64,000 bases of DNA from Dipteris shenzhenensis. Taxonomy: Eukaryota; Polypodiophyta; Polypodiopsida; Gleicheniales. Within the stretch, counting starts at the first letter, position 1. Each line of letters opens with the position of its first letter. Under the pieces are notes generated by a model. That model saw only the letters and a list, made by a program, of their open reading frames with translations. It ran no database searches and was not told the DNA's origin. The stretch is taken from assembly GCA_047967505.1 (NCBI GenBank), contig CM106540.1. One strand, 5' to 3'. Of this stretch, positions 45,116 to 58,200 are shown in pieces. Position numbers and translations under genes: made by a program.

Positions 45116-48100
45116 CTATATGGACATGTGGTCCCAAGTTAAAGAAAAGTTGATGATAACACTAGCTCACCCTTTTTCTAATCACCTGAAGACTGAAGGG
45201 CATGTGAGCATATGTGATGAGAGATGTGATTTTGCTGTAAGCAGAAACTAAAGTATTTTATTGAGTCATGATGACTATTTCCTTGGATATCTATGTTCAT
45301 GTATTCACTTTTTTTTTCTTTATGATTCTATAATTCCTACAATGATCTGCTACTCCCTCTTGCCTTGGAGCTTGAGCTCTTGGTTTTCCATTTGACCCAA
45401 AACCAAACCAAATTGTACCCTCATGATTTTATCCTACGCTTGCATCTTGAGATACCAAACCCTCTGAAGTCTTTTCAGTATTCTTTTTGGTGCTATAGGG
45501 TCTTTCCATAGAGCTTCTTAGTGTCCTCTTTACAAAAGCAATATATCTAGTAGTGATTATATGTACACGCTTTCAAATAGATACGATATTCGTCAAGTGT
45601 ATTTCATGATCACGAATTTGCTAGCACATGGGATACTTTCACTTATGCATACTCTCGAATACCTTCAACTTTCTTAATTCATCCCTTGATGTACTATGTC
45701 TTCCACTCATTTGTATGCAACCCCATTAATGTAAGTGGCTTTGGTTGCTACAGGCGGTGTTTGCACACGCATAGGTTATTGTGCGTAGGGATGTTTTTAT
45801 TGAATCTATGCTTGTTTAAACATTAATATAAAATCTTGGCAAAATTTTTTAATATCATTTTTTTGTTTCATAATATTAATAGAACGTAGTACTTTTTTAT
45901 ATTTTTTCTTTTGAATTTTGAAGGAAAAAATGTAAATTATGGCGAAACTTTAAATTTTTTTGCATAAAAGTTTCAAATCTTGGTGAATGTTTCAAACATT
46001 TATTTTAATTAGGGCATATAAACTTTCGACGCCATTATAAAAGTCGAACTTCTTAACGAAATAACTTGAAAAAATCATCCATGGTTGTGCTGGTGTAGAT
46101 GTTTTGTAAGATTGCATGAGAGACATTAGATCAATTACTGCAATCATCTAAGACTCAACTAAATTATAAATTGGTATACCCTCTAGATCAACAATCTCTT
46201 ACTTTGTCATTGGTGGATTCTATACTCTTGCATGCAAGTTTGCTACCATGGAGAGCACTAGACCTTTGTTTGCTTTCTAAAGGGACTTGGTCTTTTGTAT
46301 AAACCATTACATTTATATTTAGGATAATTCTTTATCTACATTTTCCAATGATAATTTGTCCCTCAAGTTGGAGATTGCAATCAGCAATACTGTGTCACAA
46401 GAAACTGAAATTCCTTTATCCCTCTCTATTATGCTTGCATGTCTTCATCCTAAAACTCAAATGGGAATAGCATGCCACTTAAGCTTGCATCTAGTTGCTT
46501 TTCTACTTACATGAAGGCATCAATTGCCTTTTTTTCTTCTTCTCTATTACTTGGACTATTTGCTGGAGACCCATTAGAAGATAGTCAATGGACTTGTATC
46601 CATCCAAATGTATAGTTCTTTAGGTCTACAATATTTATGATTTTCCCTTCACAAGTCATCTTGTGACCTTGGAGATAATGCATTGTTTGAAGTTGTGCCG
46701 GCTCTCAAATCCTGTGACATTGTGCATGCATCCAAATCTTGTAACTACACCCTTGCCCTTGTCTGTACTAATTGCCATCACCTTTATTGTTGTTTTAGAA
46801 GAGATTCTCGCAAAAGTTGAATCCTTCTCCTTGTGCCACCACAATATGAATAAGCCTTATTGGTATCATGATTCCCCATGTTAGGTCTAGGGTCCTCATC
46901 CTTCATGCTTTTTCAACTCGTTATGGTTGAAATAAGTCATTAAGTTACTCGTTCGAGGTATCTCTATGTGGTTGAATTCCCTATCTACGCCCTTCACTTT
47001 GGACTTGGAGAGAGATACTTTTCTTCTTTGTCTACAATTTGTGATCCGAGCATATTACATCAACTTGCCAATGTATCCTCTCTCAACCAATGCTGTCATA
47101 TTGCACTAGAAAATCTTTAAACAACTTTGACTTCGTGTTTTAAACATTTGCCACCTAATTTGCCTCCTTCAAGCTATGCACTTGGGGTTTCTAACTATTC
47201 TTTTACTTTTGTCAAGCACTTGACTTGTCTTTATCATGAGCTCTTTCACCTTGTTATGTGTATTTCTTGTTAATACATTGACATTTTGTAATCTTTTTGC
47301 CCACCTATCCTTGAAAAATAGTACTCAATCAAAATCCATTGCTAACATACATATGCGTAGAGATTCATGGTTCCCCTTTCGATTACAATTACTTCATTCT
47401 TGTACATGGTGATTTTATATTTAGTAGAATTTGGTAGCAAAGATGACCACTCGGGGTTTCCTTCCTCCACAAAACAATAATACACATGAGCTTGGGTTTG
47501 TTTTGGTTCTTGCACATAATTCTTGGGTTCAACATGTGACTTGCACTAGAAGCCATGCATTGGGTCCTCTTCATTGTCATTATTGTTCTTGTCTTTTTTC
47601 TCCTGTCTTGACTTCTAGAGTTGTTGGTTGACTTTCATCTCCGTTCTTATATTTTCACTATTATTATTGGCAAGTTGAAGAATTTGTTTATCATTGGAGC
47701 TTTGTCATTCCTCAAATCTTCTACTAACGTTGCCACCAACAAGAAGATGCCATCAGCTACATCATAAACGTGGAACTCGTTACCACCTTCTCATTGCTAA
47801 CTAGCACCTTATCACCATTGACTACAAAAGATTTCTTGTTGGTGTCAAACGAGCCAATGGCCTCTTTTGTAATGACTTCTATGAAGATGCCCAATGGTTA
47901 ATTCACAACAGTCCTTGAGTTTCCCATTTTGAGCCATTCATTGCTTTCATTGGTATGTTAGCCTAGAGTGATCGTTGTTGGACAAAACTTGGTGAGACTC
48001 TAGAAAAGGATGTTTCATTTGTGCTTTAAGTGACCATTGATGATCATGTCAGGTAACATCCTCTACTTTAAGTTTAATGTCTACTTCTCCTTCTTCCATT

Positions 48101-48500
48101 TTTGGGATCTCATTTGTGTGATGGGAAGCCTAAAGTGGATGTGGTTTATGCATGGACTGAGTGATGAACAGGTAAAAAAATGTGTCTAGTGTAACTATAG
48201 GCATTGCATAATGAATATAGATTAATGAAGGTGAAGGTGATTGATAAGGCTCAAGAGGAGACTGTAAGGAGATATGACAGAAAGGTCTTAACTGGTAAAT
48301 GTGAATATTGCTGATTAGTATTTGGGAGCCGTCGATCTACACTCAAACACTGGAAAGCACAACTGAAACGGGTCACACATGCGCCTCATCGATGTGATGG
48401 AGATTAAGCCACTCACGGTTGGACCCTTTGAGGGGCTTGCATCTGAAGTTGATTTTGCTTAACTATGACATTTAAATGATACAGATATTATGTATATCCA
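45116..48500. other. Unassigned, 3.4 kb
   Basis: AT-rich, many short frames, no family motif, no splice-consistent gene and no element ends seen. The plus strand around 46300-48100 has long low-quality open pieces that may be old transposon coding sequence. Confidence 0.35.
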
Positions 48501-49455
48501 TCCGCACAACAAGATTCCTTTTAAACTGTCTGAACTGTGCTATCTGTAAAGTAGCTGATAAAAGTACCTGCATTCTCTCGACATAAAGATATGAAATATA
48601 TACAGAAGTGAGCATGCACTGCATGTACCTGCATTTGCATTTGCATACTTTCCATATGTGTCCAGAATGGAGAGATCAAGGAAGGGATCTGCTTAACCAA
48701 ACGTTGAAGAGAGCTTAATTTAGACTTCGTAGCATCATTTTGAAGCTGCTCTCCCTTCAATCCATTGTGAACTACCTGGATCAGTAGATGGAGCAGTCTA
48801 AGCTGCACAAATTGACCTGCATTGCCTGCTATTTGAAGCCAGGGATAACTTGCAGCCACTTAAAATGCCGGACTGATCGTTAAGCTCACCAGCTCATATG
48901 TCAGGTGCAATTCCTCACCAAAGAAAACAGACCAACTAGAATGGAAAACAATTTTCAAGAAATCTGGTTCGCCATCAAGGATTTTGTTGTGTCTGATGTA
49001 CATAACACACCATTATTTCTCCAAATTCAAAGTAGAATTCTGCAACAGGGGACTAGTATACAGATGTTAAGTTACATCAGTTTACTTTTAGGGATTCAAG
49101 AAGGACCAGAGATGTCAAGGAGCTTTACAGTCTATGACTGGAGATGTCCGCCGGTGACTGTGAGTTGGTACTTTGAAATGTACCATATGCAACGGCAATG
49201 TTGAGAAAATCATATTGTATACATGGCTGGCTGGTATTGAGGGTCCTGCTTGTGCTATGTTCGGTGAAATTGCTAAGAAAGCTCTTGTGAGAGGCATTTA
49301 TCGAGTAGCCTGTAATTTGTTTTCTCAAAAGACCACCCCCAACAGATATTGCACGGACATAGAATTTGATACAACACCCAAGACTACATTGTATTTTCGA
49401 TTGGCATGGTTTGCCCCCGGGGTCTAGCCACATGACGCAGGTGGAAAGTGCTAGT
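48501..49455 (-). other. Downstream flank / possible 3' UTR of the bHLH gene
   Basis: No coding sequence recognised. The 3' untranslated region probably occupies the first few hundred bases below 49456, but no clear polyadenylation signal could be fixed. Confidence 0.35.
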
Positions 49456-51981
49456 TTAAAGCTCAACTTTCATTTTCCCAGGACACCTTCGATCTATGAC
49501 AAAGAAACTCAATGCATGTGAGAATCCTGACTTGAGCCCTCAAACCAAAATTTAAACACCTTCAATGCATAAATCTAAAGTTCTGATCCTTCAGGAATAC
49601 ATAAGAAAATCCCAAAATTGACATACACGGCTGCTGAAGTAAACCAAATATACCTTGAAGGTCAGGAGACAGAAGTGGGTTTTGCCTAGTATGTAGGAAG
49701 CCCATCTGCAAAAGGCTTTGTAGTCCATTGTCCCAAGCTTGTGAAATATGCTGCAGGAGTGAAAAGTGGCCAAGGTTAGGTTATTACTTCATATCACACT
49801 TTCAGCCAATAGAAGAACTACTCCAGGTCATCGTAGGAGTTAATGTTGAGTGCAGCCATTCTAAAATGCCACCACGTCTACCTGCGAGGCTGTATCTCCA
49901 TATGATTCCATGGAAGGTGCAACAGTGCTCTGCGTTCTCCTCAATACAGGGTCCGACTCGAGATTGTGAAATTTGACAGGAGGACAGGAGCCACCCACTT
50001 GCAAAGGACTTTGTGTTTGCTGATGAAGGGGACGGTAGGAACTACTGTTCCCAGGGTGAAAGAGCAGAGTCTGGGGAACTACCCTGGGCTGTGCCACCTG
50101 AATTAGGGAGGAAGGCAATTTAGTATTCATCATGCAAACCTTGCGTCTTTGACAGTCACCAGTCAATCAAGCCTTGCCGTTGAGAATCTTTACCTCTTTG
50201 CCAAAAAGATTAGCAATGTTAACTTCCCGTCTTGGATTTACTGCAGCTAGCTTCATGGACAAAAACTGCACTTAAAGGGAAAGAGTGGTGTGAGACGAAC
50301 TCAAAATCTTATCCGGGAAAACGAATTATCAACCATAGTGAAAGCAATTGCAAATCTGCAGGTTGTTTCAAATTATCAACAATATTGACCTCACCTCCAC
50401 TTGGCGTTGGAGGGATTGAACATAATTGATTATCTCATCAAGCATTACAGCTTTTCCTGTCACCTGAGAACCAAAGTTTGTTATTATCTCAGAGCCAATA
50501 GTGTAAGATAGACAAGTAGAAATGTAGTGGCATAATTAGTATAGAGCTAATGGTCACACCCTGTTGCAACCAGGCACGAGATCTTGCAAGAATTTCATTC
50601 GCTCGCTGATCTTTTCCCTTCGAACCTGTCCAACCAATCAAAATGTCAGCCGTTGTTTCAGGGCAAATATACAATGTCTAAAAAGAGGAGATAGTGAATG
50701 TAAAGACCTCATAAAGAATTGGGAATCAAAAGTTCAATCCTACCCTCTCGGCCAAACTGTGGCTGTCTGTAGCTTGACCTCTTCTAGCACGCACGTGAAT
50801 ATAGTCCCTCTTTGGAGCGTCTGACGGCTTCAAACTTTCTTTTACAGACTTCGGTGAAGAGTCACCCGAACTTGCACTATGGCTTTGCTCTACTTTTGGC
50901 CTGCGTTCCTCTTCATCCACAATATTATCACCGCTTTTGTGGCGTTTTCCGGTTTCTTCATCCCTATCAAGATCCTGGAAGCACGTACATTGCAGATAAG
51001 CGAGACATTACAGCAACGCTGTCACAAATCCTTTATGTATTAAAAATTTCATTTTGCATCCCCACTCTCGTATAGGCAAGGGCGTTCTAGGCGCACTCAA
51101 GTTAAATCAATCACCTTGCCTTCCTCAGGATTTGTGTCAGGAGCAGCACCGTTGCGCGTCTTCTTGGATCTTGTCCTTCGCTTCGTCCCACGATTTTCCG
51201 TTAATTCCACTGAAGCGCTCTCGCAAGCATACCTTTCGGAGCTTGAAGACTGCTCTTGAGCAAGGCTTCCATCGGCCTCATCCACCTCGTTCACTGATGC
51301 GTGAATTCCTTCGCTTCCGTCAATTCGAGAAACTGCACCTGATCGCCTCGTTCCATAAGTGCCGCTGGAAGGAATTACCCCCCAGTTGTTAATGGGCGCC
51401 GAGCATTTCGGAGTCCGAAGTTTTGTTGGAGCGCTGTGGTCAGCAGCTGGAGCTGCTATTCGGTTAATCTCTGCATCGCCCACGGAGTAAGGCTGCGGGA
51501 GCTCCGAGAAATTCTGGCTGCCAAAGCAGGAGAATTTGGCAGCTCGTTCTGCAAAAGAGGGGTCTGGCAAAAGATTGCCGAAGCAATGCAGAGCGGAAGG
51601 ATTGCGACCTTGCAAAGGCGATCCTACTTTGCATGAAGGATCGATCTCGTTCTCTGCAGTGGGCTTGCCGAAATGCAGAAGCGTCTCAATCTCAGAGACA
51701 GAGAGGGGGCAAGAAGGAGCATCTGGGAGGCGATCAGCTGGCAAGCCATGTGCGAGCTCGTTGAAGAAGGAAGAATCGTGGTAGAGGGGAGGAAGAAGCT
51801 GCATGGGAATGCAAGGAGGAAGAGCAAGGTGAGAAGTGGGGTTGTAGGATTGCAGTTGAGGCCATGGAAGAGGAAGCTCCAGGTTGTGGTGCAGGGGAAG
51901 AAGATGAAGATGACCTTCGAGCTCAAACATGGACTTCTCAAAATAAGACGCAGCTGGGGAAGAAGTAGGGGACACATCCAT
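49456..51981 (-). CDS. bHLH transcription factor, subfamily XII-type (CIB/BEE-like), eight exons
   Basis: Predicted exons (minus strand): 51981-51115, 50974-50744, 50625-50560, 50463-50395, 50265-50194, 50097-49882, 49750-49654, 49493-49456. All introns are GT-AG and 96-160 bp. The product is 551 residues. The bHLH domain (about residues 345-411) reads [20 protein letters not shown], then [19 protein letters not shown] and [21 protein letters not shown]361, E365 and R369 are the H-E-R triad that contacts E-boxes. [12 protein letters not shown] follows, as in this subfamily. The C-terminus has [13 protein letters not shown] and ends MKVEL. The N-terminal 289 residues are Pro/Leu- and Ser-rich without a known domain. 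A nuclear DNA-binding activator of growth or light responses is inferred from the family. The start is the ATG at 51981; the frame is open to a GTG at 51999, which is not a plausible start. Confidence 0.9.
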
Positions 51982-52046
51982 ATTTGCCAATATACACACA
52001 CCTTAGGAGACAACATAAGTAGGGGTCCCTTCAACCCCACCCCCCC

Positions 52047-52049
<3 letters not shown>

Positions 52050-52092
<43 letters not shown>
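52050..52092 (-). promoter_or_regulatory. (GA)n tract upstream of the bHLH start
   Basis: On the gene strand a ~20-unit GA run followed by a G-rich run lies 70-110 bases before the ATG. GA tracts in plant promoters and leaders can bind BBR/BPC-type GAGA factors. Whether it is transcribed is unknown. Confidence 0.5.
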
Positions 52093-52095
<3 letters not shown>

Positions 52096-52311
52096 CCTCA
52101 CATCCTCATCAACAATTTGGCCTCATTCATGCCAAGAAAATCATGAACAGTGTCCTCAGTCTATTCATGCTTTCTGCCACGACATCCTTCCGCTCCATTA
52201 TTTCTTCCTTGTGCTATGACATCCGTCTCCTCCGTTGTTTCTTCCTTGCTCTCACTCAACGTTCCATAGTCTACAGCAATCCCAAAATGACCTCCTGGAT
52301 TTTAAGGGTAG

Positions 52312-52331
52312 AGAGAGAGAGAGAGAGAGAG
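52312..52331. repeat. Short (GA)n microsatellite
   Basis: GA run of about 20 bases, 220 bases further upstream of the bHLH gene. Confidence 0.85.
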
Positions 52332-52414
52332 CTACACTTGACCAAATAGAACAAATAGAACAAATAGTAGCAAATGACCACAAACTATAAATTTCCTTCA
52401 AGCATCTACTAATT

Positions 52415-52632
52415 CAAGATCTTTACGTCTAATTGCAATCCCCCTTAATGCCAATAGTTGGATTGCCAAGGTTGTCTCAAAACCTCACAAAATTCTTGAA
52501 GATGTTGTGTAATATTTATTCAAGACCTTGAGTCCCTCAAGATCCAATTCAATCCCGCTTTATGTTAATAGCTGAACCCAAGGTTTTGTCTCAAAACCTC
52601 ACAAAAGAACTTGAAGATTTTGTGTAATGTGT
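52415..52632. repeat. Tandem duplication, period ~114 bp
   Basis: TTGTCTCAAAACCTCACAAAA and GAAGAT(G/T)TTGTGTAAT occur in both units. The units are moderately diverged. Confidence 0.75.
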
Positions 52633-52639
52633 TGTAGCT

Positions 52640-55600
52640 CACCTTAAACTCGCAAGCCGTGTGGCACTCCAGGCACATATTTTTTTCGTCTTTATGCTAT
52701 TTTTGTAGTGTAGAATAAATGTGGCTTTGGATACCTTTATGTTAGTTTAATGATATTTAATGGTCTCATACTGTGTTGATTGCACGAACGTTGAGGCATT
52801 TGTTGCTACCATCAAGCAATAAATTGCTTTCTCTATTTTCACCCACAAAAGCATAATGTCAAAAGCTCTCTACAAAAGTGGTTCATGCACTTTTTCCTCA
52901 AAGTGCCGACCAACTATGTTTCAGATTAAAGAAACCGTAAAAAGTGGGGCATGGGATGGATGCATGCACTTCTAACAGCCTAAAACCCCTCTGATCCTTT
53001 GTGTGGATCATGTTGAATTTGTTTAAGGCTTTTTGTTATGTAGTCTCAAATATCAAGGAGCACCTCATTTTCGAAGTCAATGGGATCATGTTGATCTCAT
53101 ATCCTTCTTTGGCAATGCAAGGCTAAACTTTAATTGTAGGTGGCTCTCTCCTTAGAGGCTTGTTGCACTTGCCACATAGTCTTCCTCACCCTTCAAAGAT
53201 TTATTTTGCATGTAGTGTTAGGATATGTTAAATGGAATAATAGCTTTTAAGCATGCTTGTTATGCTTTAAGGAATTTAGAGGCCATTAAGTCACGTTTCT
53301 ATTCCGTAAGTGTAGGTGATTGAACACATTCATCCCTACATAATATTAATTTATATGCTTCTTATATATTCATTGAGGGCTTTGTGAGCTCTTGTTCATT
53401 TTTTAGAATGTTAAGGTTGTATTGATGAGTACCCTTTGTACTTTCATGGTGAGGGAAGCAATGTCCAAGCCTTTCTTATATGCCACCTCTCATGGAAGCT
53501 CCATCCTATTATCCCCTTCATGCCCACTCCTAGTCCCTTGGTCTCCCCACTTATGACCGACGTATCGCATGCTTGGTGAAATGTTCCTTAAAATAAGTAG
53601 TCCACAAATGGAAGCTTTCCTCCAAATACCCATCAAATAATGCATGAAAGTCAAAATTTGAATGCTTTCATGAACCAATTTGTGCGTGAAGAACAATCTA
53701 TTTCTTAACTATTAAGCTTATTTTGTGGTGACTTCCCTTTATACGAAAACTACTTCCACCCAAAAGAATTATGAAGCACCTTACAAGTTTGCATTGAAGA
53801 ATCCATCTTTTTTTGTATGTGCTCACCTGATTTACTACATAAAATTATGCCTTTCCTTTTGGCTATCTAAGTCATGCTCCTTTCAACACCTAAATTCATC
53901 CTTTTCCCTTGAAGTTTCTACCTAAAATGAAAGAAATACATCTATTATTTGTTTATTGGTTTTAAACCTCTTCTAGGTTCTGTATCTCTTAAGGATTCTA
54001 TGACAAGGTCTACTTCAGTCCTTCCAATAAGTTTATTCTCTCTCAATGGCTTGTATGCTTCCTCAATTGCTTTGAAATAATAAGAAATTTGGTCTAAGAT
54101 GGTTGTCTTACATGCTAACAACTCATTGGTCCATTCACAAGGCAATATGCTTGTTTTTATGACCATACAAGACTCTTCCTAATCATAGACCCTTGGACGG
54201 TTGAATGTTAGTGGATTATTTGAGCAATTAGTGATCTATTACCCAGATTTGTTGGTATCCCTTTCCAAGCGAGATTACATAGTTTAAAACTACTTGATCT
54301 CACCACCTACTAAGTGCAATCTTATTTAGACTATTACAAACTTTATATCTTGAATTGAGGAGGCATCTTCTCCAAATGAGGATTATAATAGTCACAAGAT
54401 TCTCCTCCTAAAAGCATGAAGTCAAGTCTTTTTTAAAGTGTATGGGGAATTGCAACTCCTCAAACTTCAAGGAAATCTTTGCAATCTTGAAGTTGATTAT
54501 TTATTGCCATCTCAAACGTGGACTCCTTATGTCACTCTTTAATCATACAAGGAAGTAAAAGAAATGAAAAGCCATTTTAATTCTGTTCAAAACTGTAAGC
54601 TAATAAAATATGTAACGTTCTTTTCACGTAAACAATGCAAAATTTTGAACATCGATGCAATGCATGATGTGCTTTGCTTGGGTTCCGATCACAATGATGA
54701 GTGTATTGCCGGTACTTGTTGTAATATCATTTCTATACAACTTCTAGTCATGAACCTAGGCCTCGACTTTTGCGTGAATTGTCCAATACCCCTATTGAAA
54801 TCAAGTAAGAGCTTATTGAAAATATGCATTGCCTCCAATAGGTATGGTACATGGATGATGAGCTCTTAGTGTGCTTCAAGTTGATATTAAGTAATGCTCA
54901 TGAATCAAGGCTTCAATTTATGAGTGAAGTTGATTGAACTAGCCCTATCCAAAGCCAGAGAGTGCCAAGTTCAAGACAATAGATTATAGCATTGCTTTCT
55001 ATAAAGATCTCGTACATGAGGAATGAGCTCTTTGGGAAAAGATAAATGTTGTGTCAATATGTACAATGAGCACCATCATGCCTCCACTATTCTAGTAAGA
55101 CGTTTTTGACATTCAACAATAAACTATGAAGAGATTCGAGATCATTTTAATAAGATGGGACCTGGACACAATCTCAGTGCATTGCCATTATGGAAGTGCG
55201 TATATGTGCATTATGCATGCCTATGTGGGTGGGTGTGAGTGTGTATGTTTATGCATGTGTGCGTTGTGAATTTTTGTGTGATGGGTTGCTAGGAAAAAGT
55301 TTTTTCCCCAATCAACCGAAATAAAGACTCTCCAAGTTAGCCAATTTTTGCATCGCAAAGCATACAAACATTTGCTAGCTTTTATACTAAATTACTCAAA
55401 ATTACTCTGGCTGCTTGTTGGCAATTTATATGTGCGGTTGTTCTACTGGTATATGGACTGTTCGAAATAGTCAAGTGTTTTCCCAAGGGGTGAGGGTGGG
55501 TTTTAGAGGACAACTTGTGCTTGGTTTTCTTAAGAGTATCTTGTCTGATTTACGGGTGTGTGTTTGGAGAAGGGGTTCCTTGGTGGGGTGATCATTTGGG

Positions 55601-55850
55601 TGAGTTGAGTCTATGTCTTGTTTGATATGCTATTAGCGCTTAGTGTGTCTTTTTTTGGTGTAGGCCATAGGTAGTTTGCCAAGTTAAGATTGTCATCTCT
55701 TGTATAGTTTTTTTGTCAATGAAAGCCAACACTTTTTTTGGGAAAAAAAAACTCAAAATCTTTACTAGAATTCTAAAGACATGGAGAAATTGAAGCGAAT
55801 TTTTCTCAATTTTAGCCGATTCTAATTTCACTAGAGGGCTAACTCTAGCA
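52640..55850. other. Unassigned, 3.2 kb
   Basis: No supported gene, RNA or element end. Short frames lack motifs. Confidence 0.35.
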
Positions 55851-55856
55851 TCTGAG

Positions 55857-55858
<2 letters not shown>

Positions 55859-55896
<38 letters not shown>

Positions 55897-55952
55897 TACA
55901 CCTAAAAGAGGCATACACTCCAATGTGAAATGTGCATGTGTGTGGTTGAGAG

Positions 55953-55988
<36 letters not shown>

Positions 55989-56080
55989 CACCTAATGTGC
56001 AATGTGCAATTGGTTCTCCGAGAGAGAGAGAGAGAGAGAGAGTCGAGAGAGAGAGCGAAAGAGACAGAGAGAGAGAGAAC
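55859..56080. repeat. Cluster of (GA)n arrays
   Basis: GA runs at about 55859-55893, 55960-55983, 56020-56041 and 56045-56078. They are separated by related spacers containing AATGTGCA/ATGCACCTAA. The cluster looks like repeated duplication of a GA run plus spacer. Confidence 0.9.
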
Positions 56081-56139
56081 GCGGCCCGCCTTCAAAGTTC
56101 AGAGATACTAATGATCCTGACGACGACAGTCCTTTAGCT

Positions 56140-56425
56140 GGGCCGTTCCACGTGGCTCATGATGATTAGGTTCTAGAAACCCGCACACTGCACTTCAGTC
56201 TGCACTCTGCACTCTATTTGTTATCGCCAACAGACAATCCCTGCCGTAATGCCACGCGCACCTTTAACACGTGTCGAGCGTTGGCTGGATTTTTCGTTCG
56301 AAAACAATAGTGTCTATTAGCCAATGGTACTTGACACGCGTTAACAACGTCAAGCGTCCAAGGAGATGCATCTACGTGGCGTTACGTCCACATACACACT
56401 AGCCTTTCACAAGTATATTATTTTT
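56140..56425 (+). promoter_or_regulatory. Promoter-like island with clustered ACGT motifs
   Basis: Within 300 bp: CCACGTGGC (about 56148), ACACGTGTCG (56258), AGCCAATGG (a CCAAT box, 56319), ACACGCGTT, CTACGTGGCGTTACGTCC (56371-56388) and a TATA-like AGTATATTATTTTT (about 56410). ACGTGKC motifs are ABRE/G-box-like sites. No recognisable gene begins downstream (the next 500 bp hold a tandem repeat), so either a gene was lost or this belongs to a mobile element. Confidence 0.35.
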
Positions 56426-56553
56426 CCAGGGTGTCACTGCTTAAACGTTTCGAGTAACAATTCATGTGACCTCTACGAGTGAGCTCACTCAGTAACATTC
56501 AGCAGTCCCCTCGAAACTTGAGGGGCATGGGCTTTGTTCCATATGACACCCAA

Positions 56554-56780
56554 TTTTCCCCCTCAATGTTCTAAAATTTACATAGGTGATATCAAGCATA
56601 TTAGATTCGTTCATGGACTAGATTTTCTAAGGAGAGTCATCCACCAGACACCTCATTTAAGTTTTCCCCCTCAATGTTCTAAAATTTACATAGGTGATAT
56701 CAAGCATATTAGATTCCTTCATGGACTAGATTTTCTAAGGAGAGTCATCAAAATTTTAGGCACTAGACACCTCATTTAAG
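56554..56780. repeat. Tandem duplication, 2 x 108 bp
   Basis: Two nearly identical units start TTTTCCCCCTCAATGTTC and run through GGACTAGATTTTCTAAGGAG. AGACACCTCATTTAAG follows each. Confidence 0.92.
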
Positions 56781-56784
56781 CTAA

Positions 56785-58060
56785 CTCCAAAGGATAGGTT
56801 TAAAATGTCATGCAAAGGGGGCAACTGGAACTCAAGACATCTATATTTCCTTTTTTCTAAGGTACCACGTGGCACTCAAAGGCTATTCCATGTGGCACCT
56901 ATTCCTTGACTCCTTTGCCTCCCTTGCACTCTTAGCCATCCGCCCTTCCATGGATTATCAATGTGCGTTCCATGGATCTGCTTGCCTTCAATTCGCATGA
57001 GAACCTTGGCTAACTACAAGAAAATCTCTGCTGTAGCCACCCCTCTGCCCAACCTTCTAGGTGACTATTTCTTTATTGTTTGTTTTGGTTGGAGAGATGT
57101 AGCAACAACTCACTGCTTCTTTCATCTTATTGTTGCTTCTTCCCCCCCTCCCTTCGCCTCCCTCCTTGGATCCTGCTTAGACAAAGAGGAAGATCGTATG
57201 CTTAGCCAAAGAGGAAGATATGCTCAAAACTATGGGGAATGACAGTCTTGAGCTTGAGAAGTATCCACATTTGTCTATTCAAGGAATGAGCATTAGGAGA
57301 GAGTTTGTAGGCACCACAGAAGTTGTGTGAATTTTTCAAAGCGATGAGGGCAGGCGTAACACAATCGTTCATTCCTAATTATGGCCTGATGTTTTTATAT
57401 GTTCATAGACATGGTGGTTGCTAATTAGAACAGTTTCTACCTTTCGTTCATGGGAATGCAATGCCCAAACTCTATTCAGAAATTGCAGGTCCCTGCTGCT
57501 CGCAAAGTAGGTAGCCACCACTACGAATAAGTGGCCTTCTGCCAGTAGATAGCGTCATCCAAATTGCGAGTTGATGGCTATGTTGCTATTTTCTCGCATT
57601 TCATTGGTAGTTGCAATTAGAGGGATTTCTCTGAAGCTCTTAGAGAAGGCACATGCATAAATAGGGGCACAGAGAGAGACAAAGAGCGCTATATATTCTA
57701 CTATGAATAGGGGCGAGATAGGGCCCATGGAGACAAGAAAGAGTTGGGGAGACAGCAATGAGAAAAAGTGCAAGGATCTCTCTTTCATGGCCAGAGGAGC
57801 TGTTTGGAAGCAACCTGCCATGACTAGCAGAGAAGGAGGCGATACATCCATCACACTTTTTGTCTGGATTAAGAGATGAATCGGCTGATTGGATGATGTG
57901 GTAGAGGTGTGAAAGAGGCCAATTGTGATTTCATTCTTCATGTAAGAACACTCGAATGTATTTAAGAAGCAATGTATACACTTTTTGTAGAGTCCCATCG
58001 ATGGATCATGGGAACTAGTGCTTCACGAACTTGCTGATGAGGGCTGGATAGGATTCGTGA
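56785..58060. other. Unassigned
   Basis: A 93-codon frame at 56961-57242 has no family features. Nothing else is supported. Confidence 0.3.
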
Positions 58061-58066
58061 TGCTGC

Positions 58067-58200
58067 AATTTTCATAATTCTTTTTGAAGCACCGATTTTT
58101 CCAAAAGTCATGTGCAAGAAAACTTGGAGCATCAATTTTCATAATTCTTTTTGAAGCACCGATTTTTCCAAAAGTCATATGCAAGAAAACTTGGAGCATT
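58067..58200. repeat. Tandem duplication, 2 x 67 bp
   Basis: CATAATTCTTTTTGAAGCAC ... AAGAAAACTTGGAGCAT is repeated with one or two differences. Confidence 0.93.

Noticed and set aside
45116-48500. A host gene in the 45-48.5 kb stretch
   Set aside because: Only short frames on both strands, no motif and no consistent splice pattern.
49861-49881. End of the bHLH protein at VDVVAF
   Set aside because: A good GTAGAC donor precedes it, and the next exons encode the subfamily's conserved C-terminus.
50098-50139. Alternative acceptor for bHLH exon 6 giving 14 more residues
   Set aside because: It would leave a 54-bp intron with no pyrimidine tract. The acceptor before 50097 has a strong pyrimidine tract and a normal intron length.
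51982-51999. Upstream start of the bHLH protein at 51999
   Set aside because: The codon is GTG. The first ATG in frame is at 51981.
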